Shown piece by piece: positions 41,413-51,442 of a DNA stretch of 55,216 nucleotides. Position numbers and translations under genes: made by a program. The stretch lies in assembly GCA_002841865.1 (NCBI GenBank), contig PHBD01000020.1, forward strand, positions 1 through 55,216, read 5' to 3'. The first letter of the stretch is position 1. Each line of letters begins with the position of its first letter. The notes under the pieces are model-generated. The model was given only the letters and a program-made list of their open reading frames with translations, did no database searches and was not told where the DNA came from. This stretch comes from Deltaproteobacteria bacterium HGW-Deltaproteobacteria-19. Lineage in GTDB: Bacteria; Desulfobacterota; Syntrophia; Syntrophales; PHBD01.

Positions 41413-44400
41413 TCAGGACTCCATGGCATCCCGGATTTTCCGGGACAGGTCTTCCAGGCGGAACGGCTTCTGCAGAAAACCCCGGACCCCTTTCTCCAGG
41501 ATCTCCGACGCCCGGCCGTCCAGGCTGTAACCGCTCGACAGCAGCACACGCACCGACGGGTTCAGCGCCTGCAGCGCCCGGTTCACCTCGTCCCCACCCA
41601 TCCCCGGCATGATCATGTCCAGGACCACAACGTCGATCTCCGTTCCCCGCGACCCGTAAACCTCCAGCGCCTCCGCCCCGCTTGCCGCCGTCAGCACCGT
41701 ATAGCCAAGGCCCAAAAGCATCTCCCGCGTCACTTCCCGCACCATCGGCTCGTCGTCCACCACCAGAACCGTCCCCCGGCCCGGCTCGATCCTGCCGGTC
41801 GACGCCGCCTCCCGGACAACTTCCTCCCCCGATGCGGGAAGGTAAATCTCGAACGTCGTCCCCCGGCCCGGCTCGCTCGACACCGTGACGATCCCGCCAT
41901 GACCCTTCAGGATCCCGTAAGCCGACGCCAGACCCAGGCCCGTCCCCCGACCCATCTCCTTCGTCGTGAAAAACGGATCGAAGATCCGCTGACGCGTCCG
42001 CTCGTCCATCCCCACTCCCGTGTCCGATACCGACACCTTCACGTAGGACCCCGGCCTGATCCCGTATATCCGGCAGAAGCCCTCGTCCAGGTCCACGTTC
42101 GACGTCGCCAGGCTCAGGTCGCCCCCACCCGGCATCGCCTGCCAGGCGTTCACGAACAGGTTCAGAAACACCTGCTCCAGCTGTCCCCGGTCAGCCTCCA
42201 CGCTCCACAGCGACGTCTCATACCTTTCGTCGATCCGGATCTCCTTCTTCGTCCGGCCGAACATCCGCGCCGTCTTCCCCACCAGCTCGTTCAGGTCCGT
42301 CGGCTTCACCTCGTAACGACCGCCCCGTGCAAATCCCAGCAACTGGCGCGTTAAGTCCGATCCGCTCTGAACCTGCGACTCGATTGCCTTCAGCCTCTCG
42401 TAATGCGGATGCCTCTCCTCCAGGTCCAGCATCATCAGGGATGCGTACCCCTGGATCCCCATCAATAAATTATTGAAGTCGTGCGCTACACCCCCCGCCA
42501 GCGTCCCCAGAGACTCCAGCTTCTGCGCCTGCAGCAGCTGCTCCTGCATTTGCTCCAGCTTCTCCCGGGCCTCCCGGATCTCCGTCACGTCCATGTTGTT
42601 CCCCAGCACCGCAGGCCGACCCTCGTACGTGATCATGGTGACCGACTCGAGGATCCATCGGAGATCCCCGTTCTTCTTCACAATCCGGTACTCATAGGGC
42701 GAGGCCAGCGTCCCTTCCCTCATCTGCCAGGCCTTCTCCCTCACCATGGCCCGATCCTCGGGATGCACGATCTCGAGGGTGGAGGTCCCGATCATGTCCG
42801 CCTCCGTGCGTCCCGTATATTGCAGGATGTGGTGGTTTACGAACCGGAACTTCCCGTCGATGGCGATAAACTCGCCCGCCTGGGAATTGTTCGCCATGAT
42901 GCGGTACTGCTCCTCCGCCCGGATCCGCTCCGTGATGTCGCGGAAGACTCCCCGGAACCCCGTGGGACGGCCTTCCGCGTCCCGCATGAGCGACGCGGAG
43001 TGCTCAACGGTTCGCCGCTCCCCCGTCCTGGTGAGCAGGTCCAGTTCGTACATCCGGATGGGCGTTTCCATGCGGAACATCTCACCGTAGGCCCGGGCGA
43101 TGTCCCTGCGCACATCGTCGTCCGCCGTGAAGCGTTTGTAGCTGGAACCCATGATCTGATTCTTTTCATAACCCATGGCCTTCCGGAAGGACTCGTTGCA
43201 GAAGGTGATGCGGCCGGCGGGGTCGAACTCCACGTACCCTTCCTCGATCTCCTCCAGGATCGTGCTGTACCGCTGCTCGGTCCGCCGCAGGGCTTCTTCC
43301 GCCGCCCTGCGGGCCGAGAGATCGCGGATCGCGAGGACCCGAGCCCGGGTGTTCCGGTAGGTGATCGGTCTCCCGAAAATTTCCATCGGAAAGACCGTCC
43401 CATTCTTCCGGAGTCCCAAGGCCTCCAGGTAGAGTTCCGGGGCGTCGGCCTCGGCAAGCTTCGCGACCGCCGGCGCCACCGATTCTGGGGCCAGGAAATC
43501 CAGAACGCTTTTTCCGATCGCCTCCCGGGATTCGTATCCGAACATCCTGAAGGCCGACTCATTGGCATCGAAAATTATGCCGTCCCTGTGGATGAGAATG
43601 CCCTCCCAAGCCGCATCGGCGAGAACCCGGAACCGGTTTTCGCTCTCCCGGAGCGCTTCCTCGGCCTGCCTGCGGTCCGTCACGTCCAAGAGGATTCCGT
43701 TGAAGACGGCTTCATCCCCACGCCGCACCGGGACGGACAGGCCGCGGAACCAGATCACGTCACCCGATTCTTTCACGAACCGGCCCTCGAAATCCCATCG
43801 GCGGAAGGCCGCAACCGACTCTGCGATAGAATCCATGAACCGCCCGTAATCATCGGCGTGCAACCTGGATGCAAAAACCTCGAAGAAGGCCGCGGCTTCC
43901 CTGTCTATTCCAAATATCTCCGCGGCCCGGTCGCTTACAAAATAAACCCCCATGTCGCCGTTCGGACGGGCATAGAACTGATAGACCAAACCGGGCAGGC
44001 TGGAAGTGACGGCGGACATCTGCTCGCTCCTGTGGCGCAGCGCCTCCTCCGCCTTCTTGCGCTCCCGGAGCTGCGCCCGTGCGGACTGCAGCAGCTCCCG
44101 CTGCATCCGGAAGGACTCATTCAACGTCGCTGCCAAAAGAACGATGCCGAAGGCGATGGTGACCCACCGGGCCATGGGCGGTTGGGGAAAGAAATACAGG
44201 GGCAGGACTCCGTAGAGCTCCAGAATGGCCAGGGAAAGGCAGGTCAGGACGGCAAGTGCGATTGTGACAATGGCGGCCCCCCGGCCGAGGATCAGTCCCG
44301 CCACGGCCGGCAGGACGACGAACTGGACCAGGTTCGTGTCTTTCATGCCGCTGCCGAGGATGACGACCACGAGGAAGTGGATCCAGAGCCCGGCGATGAC

Positions 44401-44667
44401 AACTGCGCCGGCCATACGGATCCGCCTGCGATGCATCAACAGGTAGCCGGCCAGGACGACGGCCAGGGCAAAAAAGCTGGTCACGGCACTGGCCGCCTTT
44501 TCGCTGAAGAAGAAGGGGACGCCGATGAGGAGAGAAGAAAGCGCCAGTACGATCATGAACGCCAGCATGGTGCCAAGCACCCTGGCGGCGCCGGTCTTTG
44601 ACTCGTCATCCGGGAAAACGGGGGGACGGAACCAGGCGCGGAGAATCGTGAAAGCGTCCTTTCCCAT
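41413..44667 (-). CDS. Hybrid histidine kinase, six-helix membrane domain and four PAS domains
   Basis: A 1084-residue hybrid kinase. About six membrane helices (residues 30-205) precede four PAS-type domains (about 225-350, 350-475, 475-600, 600-715), a HisKA domain with [20 protein letters not shown], a HATPase domain ([56 protein letters not shown]) and a C-terminal receiver (VVDDEPMVREVTREMLLGLG, VVLDMIMPGMGG, GFLQKPFRLEDL). ATG 44667 has AGGAGG 7 bases upstream; an in-frame start at 44703 is less likely. It is strongly similar to the kinase at 46618-49119 from the last PAS domain onward, so a duplication is likely. Its target is unknown. Confidence 0.93.
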   Translation of the reverse strand: MGKDAFTILRAWFRPPVFPDDESKTGAARVLGTMLAFMIVLALSSLLIGVPFFFSEKAASAVTSFFALAVVLAGYLLMHRRRIRMAGAVVIAGLWIHFLVVVILGSGMKDTNLVQFVVLPAVAGLILGRGAAIVTIALAVLTCLSLAILELYGVLPLYFFPQPPMARWVTIAFGIVLLAATLNESFRMQRELLQSARAQLRERKKAEEALRHRSEQMSAVTSSLPGLVYQFYARPNGDMGVYFVSDRAAEIFGIDREAAAFFEVFASRLHADDYGRFMDSIAESVAAFRRWDFEGRFVKESGDVIWFRGLSVPVRRGDEAVFNGILLDVTDRRQAEEALRESENRFRVLADAAWEGILIHRDGIIFDANESAFRMFGYESREAIGKSVLDFLAPESVAPAVAKLAEADAPELYLEALGLRKNGTVFPMEIFGRPITYRNTRARVLAIRDLSARRAAEEALRRTEQRYSTILEEIEEGYVEFDPAGRITFCNESFRKAMGYEKNQIMGSSYKRFTADDDVRRDIARAYGEMFRMETPIRMYELDLLTRTGERRTVEHSASLMRDAEGRPTGFRGVFRDITERIRAEEQYRIMANNSQAGEFIAIDGKFRFVNHHILQYTGRTEADMIGTSTLEIVHPEDRAMVREKAWQMREGTLASPYEYRIVKKNGDLRWILESVTMITYEGRPAVLGNNMDVTEIREAREKLEQMQEQLLQAQKLESLGTLAGGVAHDFNNLLMGIQGYASLMMLDLEERHPHYERLKAIESQVQSGSDLTRQLLGFARGGRYEVKPTDLNELVGKTARMFGRTKKEIRIDERYETSLWSVEADRGQLEQVFLNLFVNAWQAMPGGGDLSLATSNVDLDEGFCRIYGIRPGSYVKVSVSDTGVGMDERTRQRIFDPFFTTKEMGRGTGLGLASAYGILKGHGGIVTVSSEPGRGTTFEIYLPASGEEVVREAASTGRIEPGRGTVLVVDDEPMVREVTREMLLGLGYTVLTAASGAEALEVYGSRGTEIDVVVLDMIMPGMGGDEVNRALQALNPSVRVLLSSGYSLDGRASEILEKGVRGFLQKPFRLEDLSRKIRDAMES

Positions 44668-44778
44668 CGACAGGCCTCCTTTGCCGCCCAGTTGTCCGTC
44701 CACATTCCGGAAGAGGAATCAAGGACATGGAGACAGGGCTTCCGCAGGGTCGGTTCCCAGGTCAAAATTGCCCGAGCG

Positions 44779-45699
44779 TTACCCGATACTCATCTCCATT
44801 CCTTCGCGGGCAAACACGACCTCCGGTGCGCCTTCCGTCCCGGGCGGACAGAGCGTTGCAGACAGGGCGTTCAGCTCGGCGTCGGTCCGCATCGGGTCAT
44901 GATGGAAGAGGACCAGTTTTTTGACGCCTGCCCTTCCGGCGGCCTCGATGGCATGCTCCATCGGCGAATGTCCCCAGCCGATTTTGCCGTGAACATATTC
45001 CTCCCGGGTGTACTGGGCGTCATGGATCAGGCAATCCGCACCACGGAAAAACTCCTCCAGGCGTTCGTTCCGTTCCCTTGCAACGGCCTCTCCTTCCGCG
45101 GCCATCTCCTCGCTGTAGGAGGGATCCAGGGGATCCGTGGAGAAGATGTTCCGGAACGGTTCCGTGTCGAAGACGGTGCAGAGAACCGCGCCGGCCCGTT
45201 CGAACCGGTACCCCAGGCTCAGGACCGGGTGATTGAGGTAGATGGACGAAACCAGAAGGCCCTCTCCCAGGTCGAGGCGTCCTTCCTTGAGGTCGAAATA
45301 CCGGATTTCCGCGGCGAGATCCGTCCAGCGGACCGGGAAATACCGGTAGGCCATCTGTCCGCCCATCACGTCCCGTATCGTTTCCGCTTCATAAGTTGCC
45401 GGTCCGTAGATGTTGAGCCTCGTCCCGGGAACATAGACGGGCGTGAAAAAGGGAAAGCCCATGATATGATCCCAATGGGTGTGGGTGAGAAAGAGGTCGG
45501 CCCGGATCGGCCCCCCGGAGAGATCGCGGGCCATCATGCGGTTGCCCAGGTCCCGGATGCCCGAGCCGGCGTCGATGATGACGGCCCGCCGGGAGCCCTC
45601 AAGCCGAAGCTCGATGCAAGGCGTGTTTCCCCCGTATTCTACGGTATCGGGTCCCGGACAGGGGATGGATCCCCGGACCCCCCAGAACCGGATCTTCAT
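44779..45699 (-). CDS. Metallo-beta-lactamase-fold hydrolase
   Basis: A 306-residue protein of the MBL fold, beginning MKIRFWGVRGSIPCPGPDTV, with a metal-binding motif HTHWDH in LFLTHTHWDHIMGFPFFTPV and further ligands in LNHPVLSLGYRFE, CLIHDAQYTREEY and LVLFHHDPMRTD. Residues GGNTPC near the N-terminus are typical of the PhnP/phosphodiesterase-like branch. Similar proteins occur next to HDOD and hybrid-kinase genes in deltaproteobacteria. A phosphodiesterase activity is inference. The frame is open upstream but the ATG at 45699, 4 bases after the HDOD gene, gives the correct N-terminus. Confidence 0.88.
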   Translation of the reverse strand: MKIRFWGVRGSIPCPGPDTVEYGGNTPCIELRLEGSRRAVIIDAGSGIRDLGNRMMARDLSGGPIRADLFLTHTHWDHIMGFPFFTPVYVPGTRLNIYGPATYEAETIRDVMGGQMAYRYFPVRWTDLAAEIRYFDLKEGRLDLGEGLLVSSIYLNHPVLSLGYRFERAGAVLCTVFDTEPFRNIFSTDPLDPSYSEEMAAEGEAVARERNERLEEFFRGADCLIHDAQYTREEYVHGKIGWGHSPMEHAIEAAGRAGVKKLVLFHHDPMRTDAELNALSATLCPPGTEGAPEVVFAREGMEMSIG

Positions 45700-45703
45700 C
45701 ACG

Positions 45704-46621
45704 TCACGCCTTCCCCGCAATGGACAGGAAGATCTTCGCCCTCTCGATCTCATCCGACACGGCATCCCGGAGTGCCGCAATCGCAGGCGCATCCATCCCG
45801 GTCTCTTCCCGCAGGCGAACGATCTGGAGATCGCCGGAGGAAAGATCCTGACTTCCTCTTTGCCGGAAGAGATGATCGCAGTCATCCGCCAGGCTGACGA
45901 TCGTCACCATCAGCCTCCATTCGTCCTTCGCCGCCGAGGGATCATGATGACAACGCATCACCTCCCGCATGGCCTCCGTCTGCTTCCATTTGTCGGCGAT
46001 CAGGACGCCGATCCGTCCGTGATTCAGTCCCAGGACCCGTTCCTCTGCCGCGGTACTGGATTCGGCCGCCCCCTCCTCCAGCAATGCCATCACCCGGCAG
46101 TAATCATCCGGAAAAACGCCGTTCAGGGGAATCTTTCCCAGGTCATGGAGAAGACCGGCCACGAAATATTCCTCCCGCCGGATCGCAGGGATGCCTCGCA
46201 TGGCCGCCAGGGATTTGGCAATGACCCCAACCCCGATGGAGTGGGTCCAGAATTCATCCATGGACAGCGCCTTGTTGTTTCCGCCGTTGCCCAGGGCCTC
46301 CAGGATTGCCGTGCTGAGGGCCAGGTTCTTCACTGTGTTGACGCCCAGGACGATGATGGCCCGCGTGAGGGAAGTCACTTCGTCGGGCAGGGAGTAGTAG
46401 GCGGAATTGATCAGGTGGAGGACTTTTCCCGTCAGGACCGGATCGAGCGCGATCACCCGGTTCAGGTCATTGGGAGAGGTATCCGGCCGGTTGCAGATAT
46501 CCAGGACCTTCGCAACCGTCGTGGAGAGGCTCGGCATGCGGCCGATATAACTCTCAACCTGCTTCAGGCGATCATCCATCTGGGCCCCCGGCTCCGCTTC
46601 CCCGTTTCCATGATTGCTCAT
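45704..46621 (-). CDS. HDOD domain signalling protein
   Basis: A 305-residue protein consisting of an HDOD domain. Typical patterns are IGRMPSLSTTVAKVLDICNR, DPVLTGKVLHLINSAYYSLP, RAIIVLGVNTVKNLALSTAI and FVAGLLHDLGKIPLNGVFPD, with LNHGRIGVLIADKWK. HDOD proteins are HD-related but usually not catalytic and act as signalling scaffolds. The ATG overlaps the stop of the hybrid kinase at 46618-49119 in an ATGA arrangement, so the two proteins are probably made together. A second HDOD protein is at 50597-51442. Confidence 0.9.
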   Translation of the reverse strand: MSNHGNGEAEPGAQMDDRLKQVESYIGRMPSLSTTVAKVLDICNRPDTSPNDLNRVIALDPVLTGKVLHLINSAYYSLPDEVTSLTRAIIVLGVNTVKNLALSTAILEALGNGGNNKALSMDEFWTHSIGVGVIAKSLAAMRGIPAIRREEYFVAGLLHDLGKIPLNGVFPDDYCRVMALLEEGAAESSTAAEERVLGLNHGRIGVLIADKWKQTEAMREVMRCHHDPSAAKDEWRLMVTIVSLADDCDHLFRQRGSQDLSSGDLQIVRLREETGMDAPAIAALRDAVSDEIERAKIFLSIAGKA

Positions 46622-49119
46622 CCCGCCAGGACGCTGCGGACCTTTCCGGAGAGTTCCTCGATGCGAAAGGGTTTCTGGAGGAACTCGCGAATGCCGCGCT
46701 CCATGATTTCCCGCGCCTTCCCGTTGAGGCTGTACCCGCTGGAGAGGATCACGCGCACCCCCGGATCCATCGCCCGGAGATCATCATACACCTCTCCGCC
46801 TCCCTTTCCCGGCATGATCATGTCCAGGATCACCACGTCAATCCCCCCACCCTCGGAGCGGAACAGGGAAATGGCCTCCTCGCCGCTCCCCGCCGTGAGA
46901 ACCCGGTACCCCAGGCCTTCCAGCATCTCCTTCGTCACGTCGCAAATGACGATCTCGTCATCCACCACCAGGACCGTTTCACACCCTTTCTTCAACGCAT
47001 CGTCACCGGGTTGCGGTTCCTCCGCCGGCGACCGGTCCGAAGCGGGGAGGAAAACCCCGAACGTCGTCCCCCGGCCAGGCTCGCTCGACACCTGGATGAA
47101 TCCCCCGTGTCCCTTGACGATCCCGTAAGCGGAGGCCAGCCCCAGGCCGGTCCCCCGTCCCATCTCCCGGGTCGTGAAAAACGGGTCGAAGATCCGCTGA
47201 CGCGTCCGTTCGTCCATCCCCACGCCGGTATCCGCGATCACCGCCTTCACGTACCGGCCCGGGGCAACCAGGTGGACCCGGCCGCTCTCTTCATCCAGCA
47301 CTACACCGGACGTCTCCACGTGCAGCTCGCCGCCCCCGGGCATCGCCTGCCACGCATTGACGAACAGGTTCAGGAAGACCTGCTCCAACTGCCCCCGGTC
47401 CGCCTCGACCGCCCAGAGCCTTTCCGCATACTTCTCATACAGGCGGATCTCTTTCCTGGTCCGGCCGAAGAGGAGCACCGTTTTCCGAAGCAGCTCGTTC
47501 AGATCCGTCGGCTTCACCTCGTATCGGCCTCCCCGGGCAAAGCCGAGGAGCTGGCGGGTCAGGTCCGATCCGCTCCGGACCTGCGATTCGATCGCCTTCA
47601 GCTTTTCACGGTTCGGGTGGTTCTCTCCCGTATCCAGGAGCATCAGGGAGGCGTAGCCCTGGATGCCCATGAGCAGGTTGTTGAAATCGTGGGCGATGCC
47701 GCCGGCCAGCGTGCCCAGCGACTCCAGTTTCTGCGCCTGGAGGAGCTGTTCCTGAACCCGCTCAAGCTCTTCCCGGGCCTCCCGCAATTCCGTGACGTCC
47801 ATCATTTCGCCGAGAACGGCCCGCTGTCCCTGGTACATTGCCGGGGTGAACGTGCCCATGAGCCACCGGACACCGCCCGCCTTCGTCCGGATCCGGTATT
47901 CGCAGGGAGTGCTCCTCCTGCCCGCCAGCATTTCCCGGGCCTGCCGGCCGGCTCCCTCCCGGTCCTCCGGGTGAACATAGTTCAAGCTCGGAGTGCCCAG
48001 GAGTTCTTCCTCCGCGTATCCGGAAAGGAAGACGGCCTTGGGGTTTATGTAGCGGAGAAGTCCGCCCGTGGCAATAAAGATTCCCGACTGGGAATTGTGC
48101 AGCGTGATGCGGCGCTGCTCCTCCTCTCTCCTCCGGGCCGTGATGTCCCGGCAGACAAAGACGGCGCCGAAGGGCGAACCGTCCTCGCGGCGGAGGACGT
48201 CGCCGTTGACCTCCGCGGTGAGCCGCCCGCCACTCTTCAGGATGAACTCGTACTCGATCGGGCCCAACGGGGTCTCCTGCATCCGGATCGTGTTGACGAA
48301 GGCCCGTTCCCGGTCCTCGGATGCGATGAAGGACAGCATATTGGCCCCGACCATTTCCTCCCGCCGGTAGCCTCCTACCTCCAGCGCATGATCGTTCACG
48401 TATTCGATCGCGCCCTCCATGTCCATCCGGATCACAATGTCGGGAATCGTATTCACCGTGCGGCTGAACAGTTCCTGGCTCTCCCTGAGCGAATCTAGGG
48501 CCAGCAGGCGCTCCCGGCTCTCCCGGCGGGCCGACCGGAGAGACCGGTCCAGGGTCCTGAGGGCGTCGTTCAGCATGAGGACGGTAACCAGGATGGCGAA
48601 GGTGGCCTGGCTCCACTGCGAAAGCGGAAGCTGGGGGAAGTGGCGAAGAGGCAGGACATCACCGATTTCCAGCAGCGTCAGGGCCAGGAGCGCCACGATG
48701 GATGCGGCCGTGGCGCCCAGGGCGGCTCGCTGCCCCAGGAGGAGCCCCGTCATCACGATGAGGGCGATGACGAATGTGATGTTCGCGTCCCCGAGGCCCT
48801 TCCCGGCGATCATGACCAGGAAAACGACGATCCAGAGGGAGGAAAGAAGAAGGGCTGCGCCCCTGCGGACGGCTCCCCGGTGCAGGAGATGCCGGCAGAC
48901 GAGGGTGATGAGGAGGATGGCGGCCATGAATATGGTGCTGCTCCCCTTGCGCTCGTAGAAAAAGGGGATGACGATCAGGACGTCGAGCAGGCACAGGAAG
49001 ACGATGCCGTTCGTCAGGTGATGGAGAAGGACGGCCGCGCGGCGGACATCGTCCTCCCCGGATATTCGGGGACGCTGGAAAAAGGAGTGGAGACGCGAGA
49101 GTGCTTCCCGGCTCGCCAT
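46618..49119 (-). CDS. Hybrid histidine kinase with membrane domain and two PAS domains
   Basis: An 833-residue hybrid kinase. About six membrane helices (residues 30-200) are followed by two PAS domains (about 215-335 and 335-450), HisKA with [20 protein letters not shown], a HATPase domain ([60 protein letters not shown]) and a receiver ([32 protein letters not shown]). GGAGG lies 7 bases before the ATG. It shares the membrane-domain layout and near-identical catalytic segments with the 1084-residue kinase at 41413-44667, which has two extra PAS domains. The HDOD gene overlaps its stop. Confidence 0.93.
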   Translation of the reverse strand: MASREALSRLHSFFQRPRISGEDDVRRAAVLLHHLTNGIVFLCLLDVLIVIPFFYERKGSSTIFMAAILLITLVCRHLLHRGAVRRGAALLLSSLWIVVFLVMIAGKGLGDANITFVIALIVMTGLLLGQRAALGATAASIVALLALTLLEIGDVLPLRHFPQLPLSQWSQATFAILVTVLMLNDALRTLDRSLRSARRESRERLLALDSLRESQELFSRTVNTIPDIVIRMDMEGAIEYVNDHALEVGGYRREEMVGANMLSFIASEDRERAFVNTIRMQETPLGPIEYEFILKSGGRLTAEVNGDVLRREDGSPFGAVFVCRDITARRREEEQRRITLHNSQSGIFIATGGLLRYINPKAVFLSGYAEEELLGTPSLNYVHPEDREGAGRQAREMLAGRRSTPCEYRIRTKAGGVRWLMGTFTPAMYQGQRAVLGEMMDVTELREAREELERVQEQLLQAQKLESLGTLAGGIAHDFNNLLMGIQGYASLMLLDTGENHPNREKLKAIESQVRSGSDLTRQLLGFARGGRYEVKPTDLNELLRKTVLLFGRTRKEIRLYEKYAERLWAVEADRGQLEQVFLNLFVNAWQAMPGGGELHVETSGVVLDEESGRVHLVAPGRYVKAVIADTGVGMDERTRQRIFDPFFTTREMGRGTGLGLASAYGIVKGHGGFIQVSSEPGRGTTFGVFLPASDRSPAEEPQPGDDALKKGCETVLVVDDEIVICDVTKEMLEGLGYRVLTAGSGEEAISLFRSEGGGIDVVILDMIMPGKGGGEVYDDLRAMDPGVRVILSSGYSLNGKAREIMERGIREFLQKPFRIEELSGKVRSVLAG

Positions 49120-49207
49120 GACGGTTCCTCCGATATCAGCGTTCCGGCCCGGCCTGGAGATGACCGGCGATCCGGCCCGGCGAAATCCTTCCGGAACGGA
49201 TTCTGCT

Positions 49208-49681
49208 TCAGGACCCGTTGGTGAGAATCAGACAGACATCCACGAAAAAGGGACCGTCGTCCGTCTCAAAGGGAATGATGATGGAAGGACCGCCGAGAAC
49301 GTGCCGGATGGAATGCCCGCTGCCCGATACCACCGTGGGGATGGCCGCCGTGACGCTCAGGCCTTCCGACTCCAGCTTCTTGCGGGCGGATCCGGAGACC
49401 ATGTTGGTGAGTTCCCCCACGGCGTCCTTGACATCGCCGTTGATGGAGGCCTGTTCTTCGCCCAGCATGTTCGAAACGACCTTCAGGATGCAGGGCTCGC
49501 TGAACGTCAGGGCCAGCGAACCGCGGGCGGCACCGGTGAGGCCGATGACGCCGGAGACATCTCCTTTGGCTGCATTGTCTTTTTTCAGAAAGGCCTTTCC
49601 CGCCCTGGGCTCCACGAAAGCCATCATCCTGAGAACATCCGTGGTGCCGGCCAGAAATGCATTGATAAAGCGAACGTCCAT
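49208..49681 (-). CDS. cheX: Chemotaxis phosphatase CheX
   Basis: A 157-residue protein of the CheC/CheX/FliY superfamily, CheX branch. The catalytic helix is DVKDAVGELTNMVSGSARKK, containing the ExxN motif (Glu-Leu-Thr-Asn) used to remove phosphate from CheY. The first residues MDVRFINAFLAGTTDVLRMM and the middle GDVSGVIGLTGAARGSLALT are typical. It is a few bases downstream of cheY. A second CheX-like gene lies on the other side of cheY at 50114-50569. Confidence 0.9.
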   Translation of the reverse strand: MDVRFINAFLAGTTDVLRMMAFVEPRAGKAFLKKDNAAKGDVSGVIGLTGAARGSLALTFSEPCILKVVSNMLGEEQASINGDVKDAVGELTNMVSGSARKKLESEGLSVTAAIPTVVSGSGHSIRHVLGGPSIIIPFETDDGPFFVDVCLILTNGS

Positions 49682-49713
49682 AGGTTTCTCCCTACCCGGG
49701 AATCCGGTCCTTC

Positions 49714-50088
49714 CTACCCCAGGATCTTCTGAAGCTTTTCGTTCATCGCCTCCGCCGTGAAGGGCTTTACGATGTAATTGCTCACCCCCGCCTTGACGGC
49801 CGCCACGACGTTCTCCTGCAGGGCCTCGGCAGTGACCATGAGAAAGGGCGTTACCTTGAGCTCTTCGTCGGCACGGACGGCCTTGAGGAGTTCCAGGCCG
49901 GTCATGTTGGGCATGTTCCAGTCGCTGATGACCAGATCGATCTTCTGTGATTTGAGCACTCGGAGCGCGATCGATCCGTCTTCCGCCTCAACGATGTTCT
50001 CGTACCCGAGCTGCTTGAGGATGTTGCGAATCACCTTCCTCATGGTGGCAAAATCATCGACAATCAGAAGTTTTAATCCTTTATCCAT
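49714..50088 (-). CDS. cheY: Chemotaxis response regulator CheY
   Basis: A 124-residue single-domain receiver. It begins [20 protein letters not shown] and has the phospho-Asp in [20 protein letters not shown], Thr in LMVTAEA and Lys in [27 protein letters not shown] is highly characteristic of flagellar CheY that binds FliM. The frame is open upstream to 50265, but the ATG at 50088 gives the normal N-terminus. It is flanked on both sides by CheX-type phosphatases, with no cheA in the window. Confidence 0.95.
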   Translation of the reverse strand: MDKGLKLLIVDDFATMRKVIRNILKQLGYENIVEAEDGSIALRVLKSQKIDLVISDWNMPNMTGLELLKAVRADEELKVTPFLMVTAEALQENVVAAVKAGVSNYIVKPFTAEAMNEKLQKILG

Positions 50089-50113
50089 ATAGATGCCCCT
50101 TTCTATCAATTCC

Positions 50114-50569
50114 TCATGAAATCTGTGCCCTGAACAAAACCTGCATCCCGTCGGCCTCGAACCGGAGACGGATCTCCCCGGCTTCCCCGCCCGCCCCCGG
50201 AGGAGGCACCGTCTTTGTCCTGCTGCAGGACGGCAGCGTGAGATGCGCAATGCGGTCAGAGTCAACCAGCCGGAGAAAACTCCCGCAGATCATGTTGACG
50301 CACTCCTTGAGGCAGTCTTCCCTCAGGGCGTCCGTCACATCATCCCCTTCCAGGAGCAGGCTGTTTTCAACCATCGCCGCGGCGATCTCTTCGCTGAACA
50401 GGGCCTCGAAGCATCCGGTCAGGACACCTGTGAACGAGATTGAGGCCAGCCACTCAGGGGCGCTCTCTTCCCCGTCCAGCGGTTCCAGGTACAGGTAGTA
50501 CATTTTTTCAAAGACATCGAAGATGGCCTTGACCAGTTTCTGCTCGATTTCTCCGTGTTGTTCCTTCAT
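50114..50569 (-). CDS. Second CheX-type phosphatase
   Basis: A 151-residue protein of the CheC/CheX type, more divergent than the one at 49208. It has the expected helix [20 protein letters not shown] with an ExxN motif (Glu-Cys-Val-Asn). The first part, [20 protein letters not shown], and [20 protein letters not shown] are like CheX. Presence of two CheX-like genes around one cheY is notable. It may act on a different CheY or on one of the receiver domains of the hybrid kinases; this is inference. Confidence 0.78.
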   Translation of the reverse strand: MKEQHGEIEQKLVKAIFDVFEKMYYLYLEPLDGEESAPEWLASISFTGVLTGCFEALFSEEIAAAMVENSLLLEGDDVTDALREDCLKECVNMICGSFLRLVDSDRIAHLTLPSCSRTKTVPPPGAGGEAGEIRLRFEADGMQVLFRAQIS

Positions 50570-50596
50570 GGGATTTCCCTTCCAGAATCCAGTCTT

Positions 50597-51442
50597 TCAA
50601 TTGACCAGCTGCAGCACATCCGCCGCCTTGTCGAGCTCGTCGAGAAGCACGATCAGATTCCGCTCCAGGTCGACCTCGCGGAGCTGGAACTGCTTCATGA
50701 CCGAACCGATGCCCCGATGGGCAAGGCCGTCCAGGCCTCCGTCGATGCCCGCCATCAGACAGAACTGATCGGAAAGATAGATCAGGCCGGCGATGGAATC
50801 CTCGTCGTCGAGAAGGTCGGGGCGATGGTGGAACGCGATTCCGTCCCGGATCGCCGGGGGGAAGTTCCATTGATCGGCAATCCGTCCCCCCAGTTCCGCA
50901 TGGTTGATCCCCAGGATCTCCTCCTCCGCTTCCAGGAAAGAGCAGCTCCGCCGTTCCATCTGGATCTGAATCTTCTCATAGGCATCCTGAACGAATTCGC
51001 CCAGGATCAGTTTTCCGATGTCGTGCATCAGGGCCGCCGTATAGAGCTCCTGGTCCTCACGCTGGCGCAGATGCCGGGAGAGGATCTGGGACATCACGGC
51101 AACGGCGACGGAGTGTTCCCACAACGCCTTCCCCTTATCCACATAACCGCCCTTGGACGCCTGAAAGAAACGCGATGCGCCGGCGGTGAACACGGCGGAC
51201 TGAAGATGCCTTCGCCCCAGGAAAACAACGGCCTCGTGTATGGTCCGGATCTTTTGCCTGGACCCGAAGTAAGCGGAGTTGCTCATCTTCATGATGTTGG
51301 CGGTGATGGCCTGATCGTACTGAATGACCTTCACCAGCTCCTGGGTCGAATAATCGTCATCCCGCAACAGATCCGAGACCTTCTGTATGGAGGCCGGAAA
51401 CGCGGGGAGCTTGCGGATGGATTGCAGAATTTTCTCGACCAT
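50597..51442 (-). CDS. HDOD domain signalling protein
   Basis: A 281-residue HDOD protein: SIRKLPAFPASIQKVSDLLR, QYDQAITANIMKMSNSAYFG, EAVVFLGRRHLQSAVFTAGA and TAALMHDIGKLILGEFVQDA with ILGINHAELGGRIADQWNFP. Here HD is followed by IGK, as in catalytic HD-GYP-like sequences, but the GYP motif is absent. Two adjacent ATGs lie at 51445 and 51442; the second has the better spacing (6 bases) from AAGGA. It overlaps the cheD stop. It probably belongs to the cheD-to-cheX operon. Confidence 0.88.
   Translation of the reverse strand: MVEKILQSIRKLPAFPASIQKVSDLLRDDDYSTQELVKVIQYDQAITANIMKMSNSAYFGSRQKIRTIHEAVVFLGRRHLQSAVFTAGASRFFQASKGGYVDKGKALWEHSVAVAVMSQILSRHLRQREDQELYTAALMHDIGKLILGEFVQDAYEKIQIQMERRSCSFLEAEEEILGINHAELGGRIADQWNFPPAIRDGIAFHHRPDLLDDEDSIAGLIYLSDQFCLMAGIDGGLDGLAHRGIGSVMKQFQLREVDLERNLIVLLDELDKAADVLQLVN

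Noticed and set aside
42481-44601. A 706-codon open frame antisense to the 1084-residue hybrid kinase
   Set aside because: Same cause: it is the shadow of a well-supported kinase gene, with no domain and no ribosome site.
44704-44778. A GC-N10-CC sequence upstream of the 1084-residue kinase resembling a sigma-54 promoter
   Set aside because: The -12 element would read GGGC rather than TTGC, and the gene is probably read from the operon upstream.
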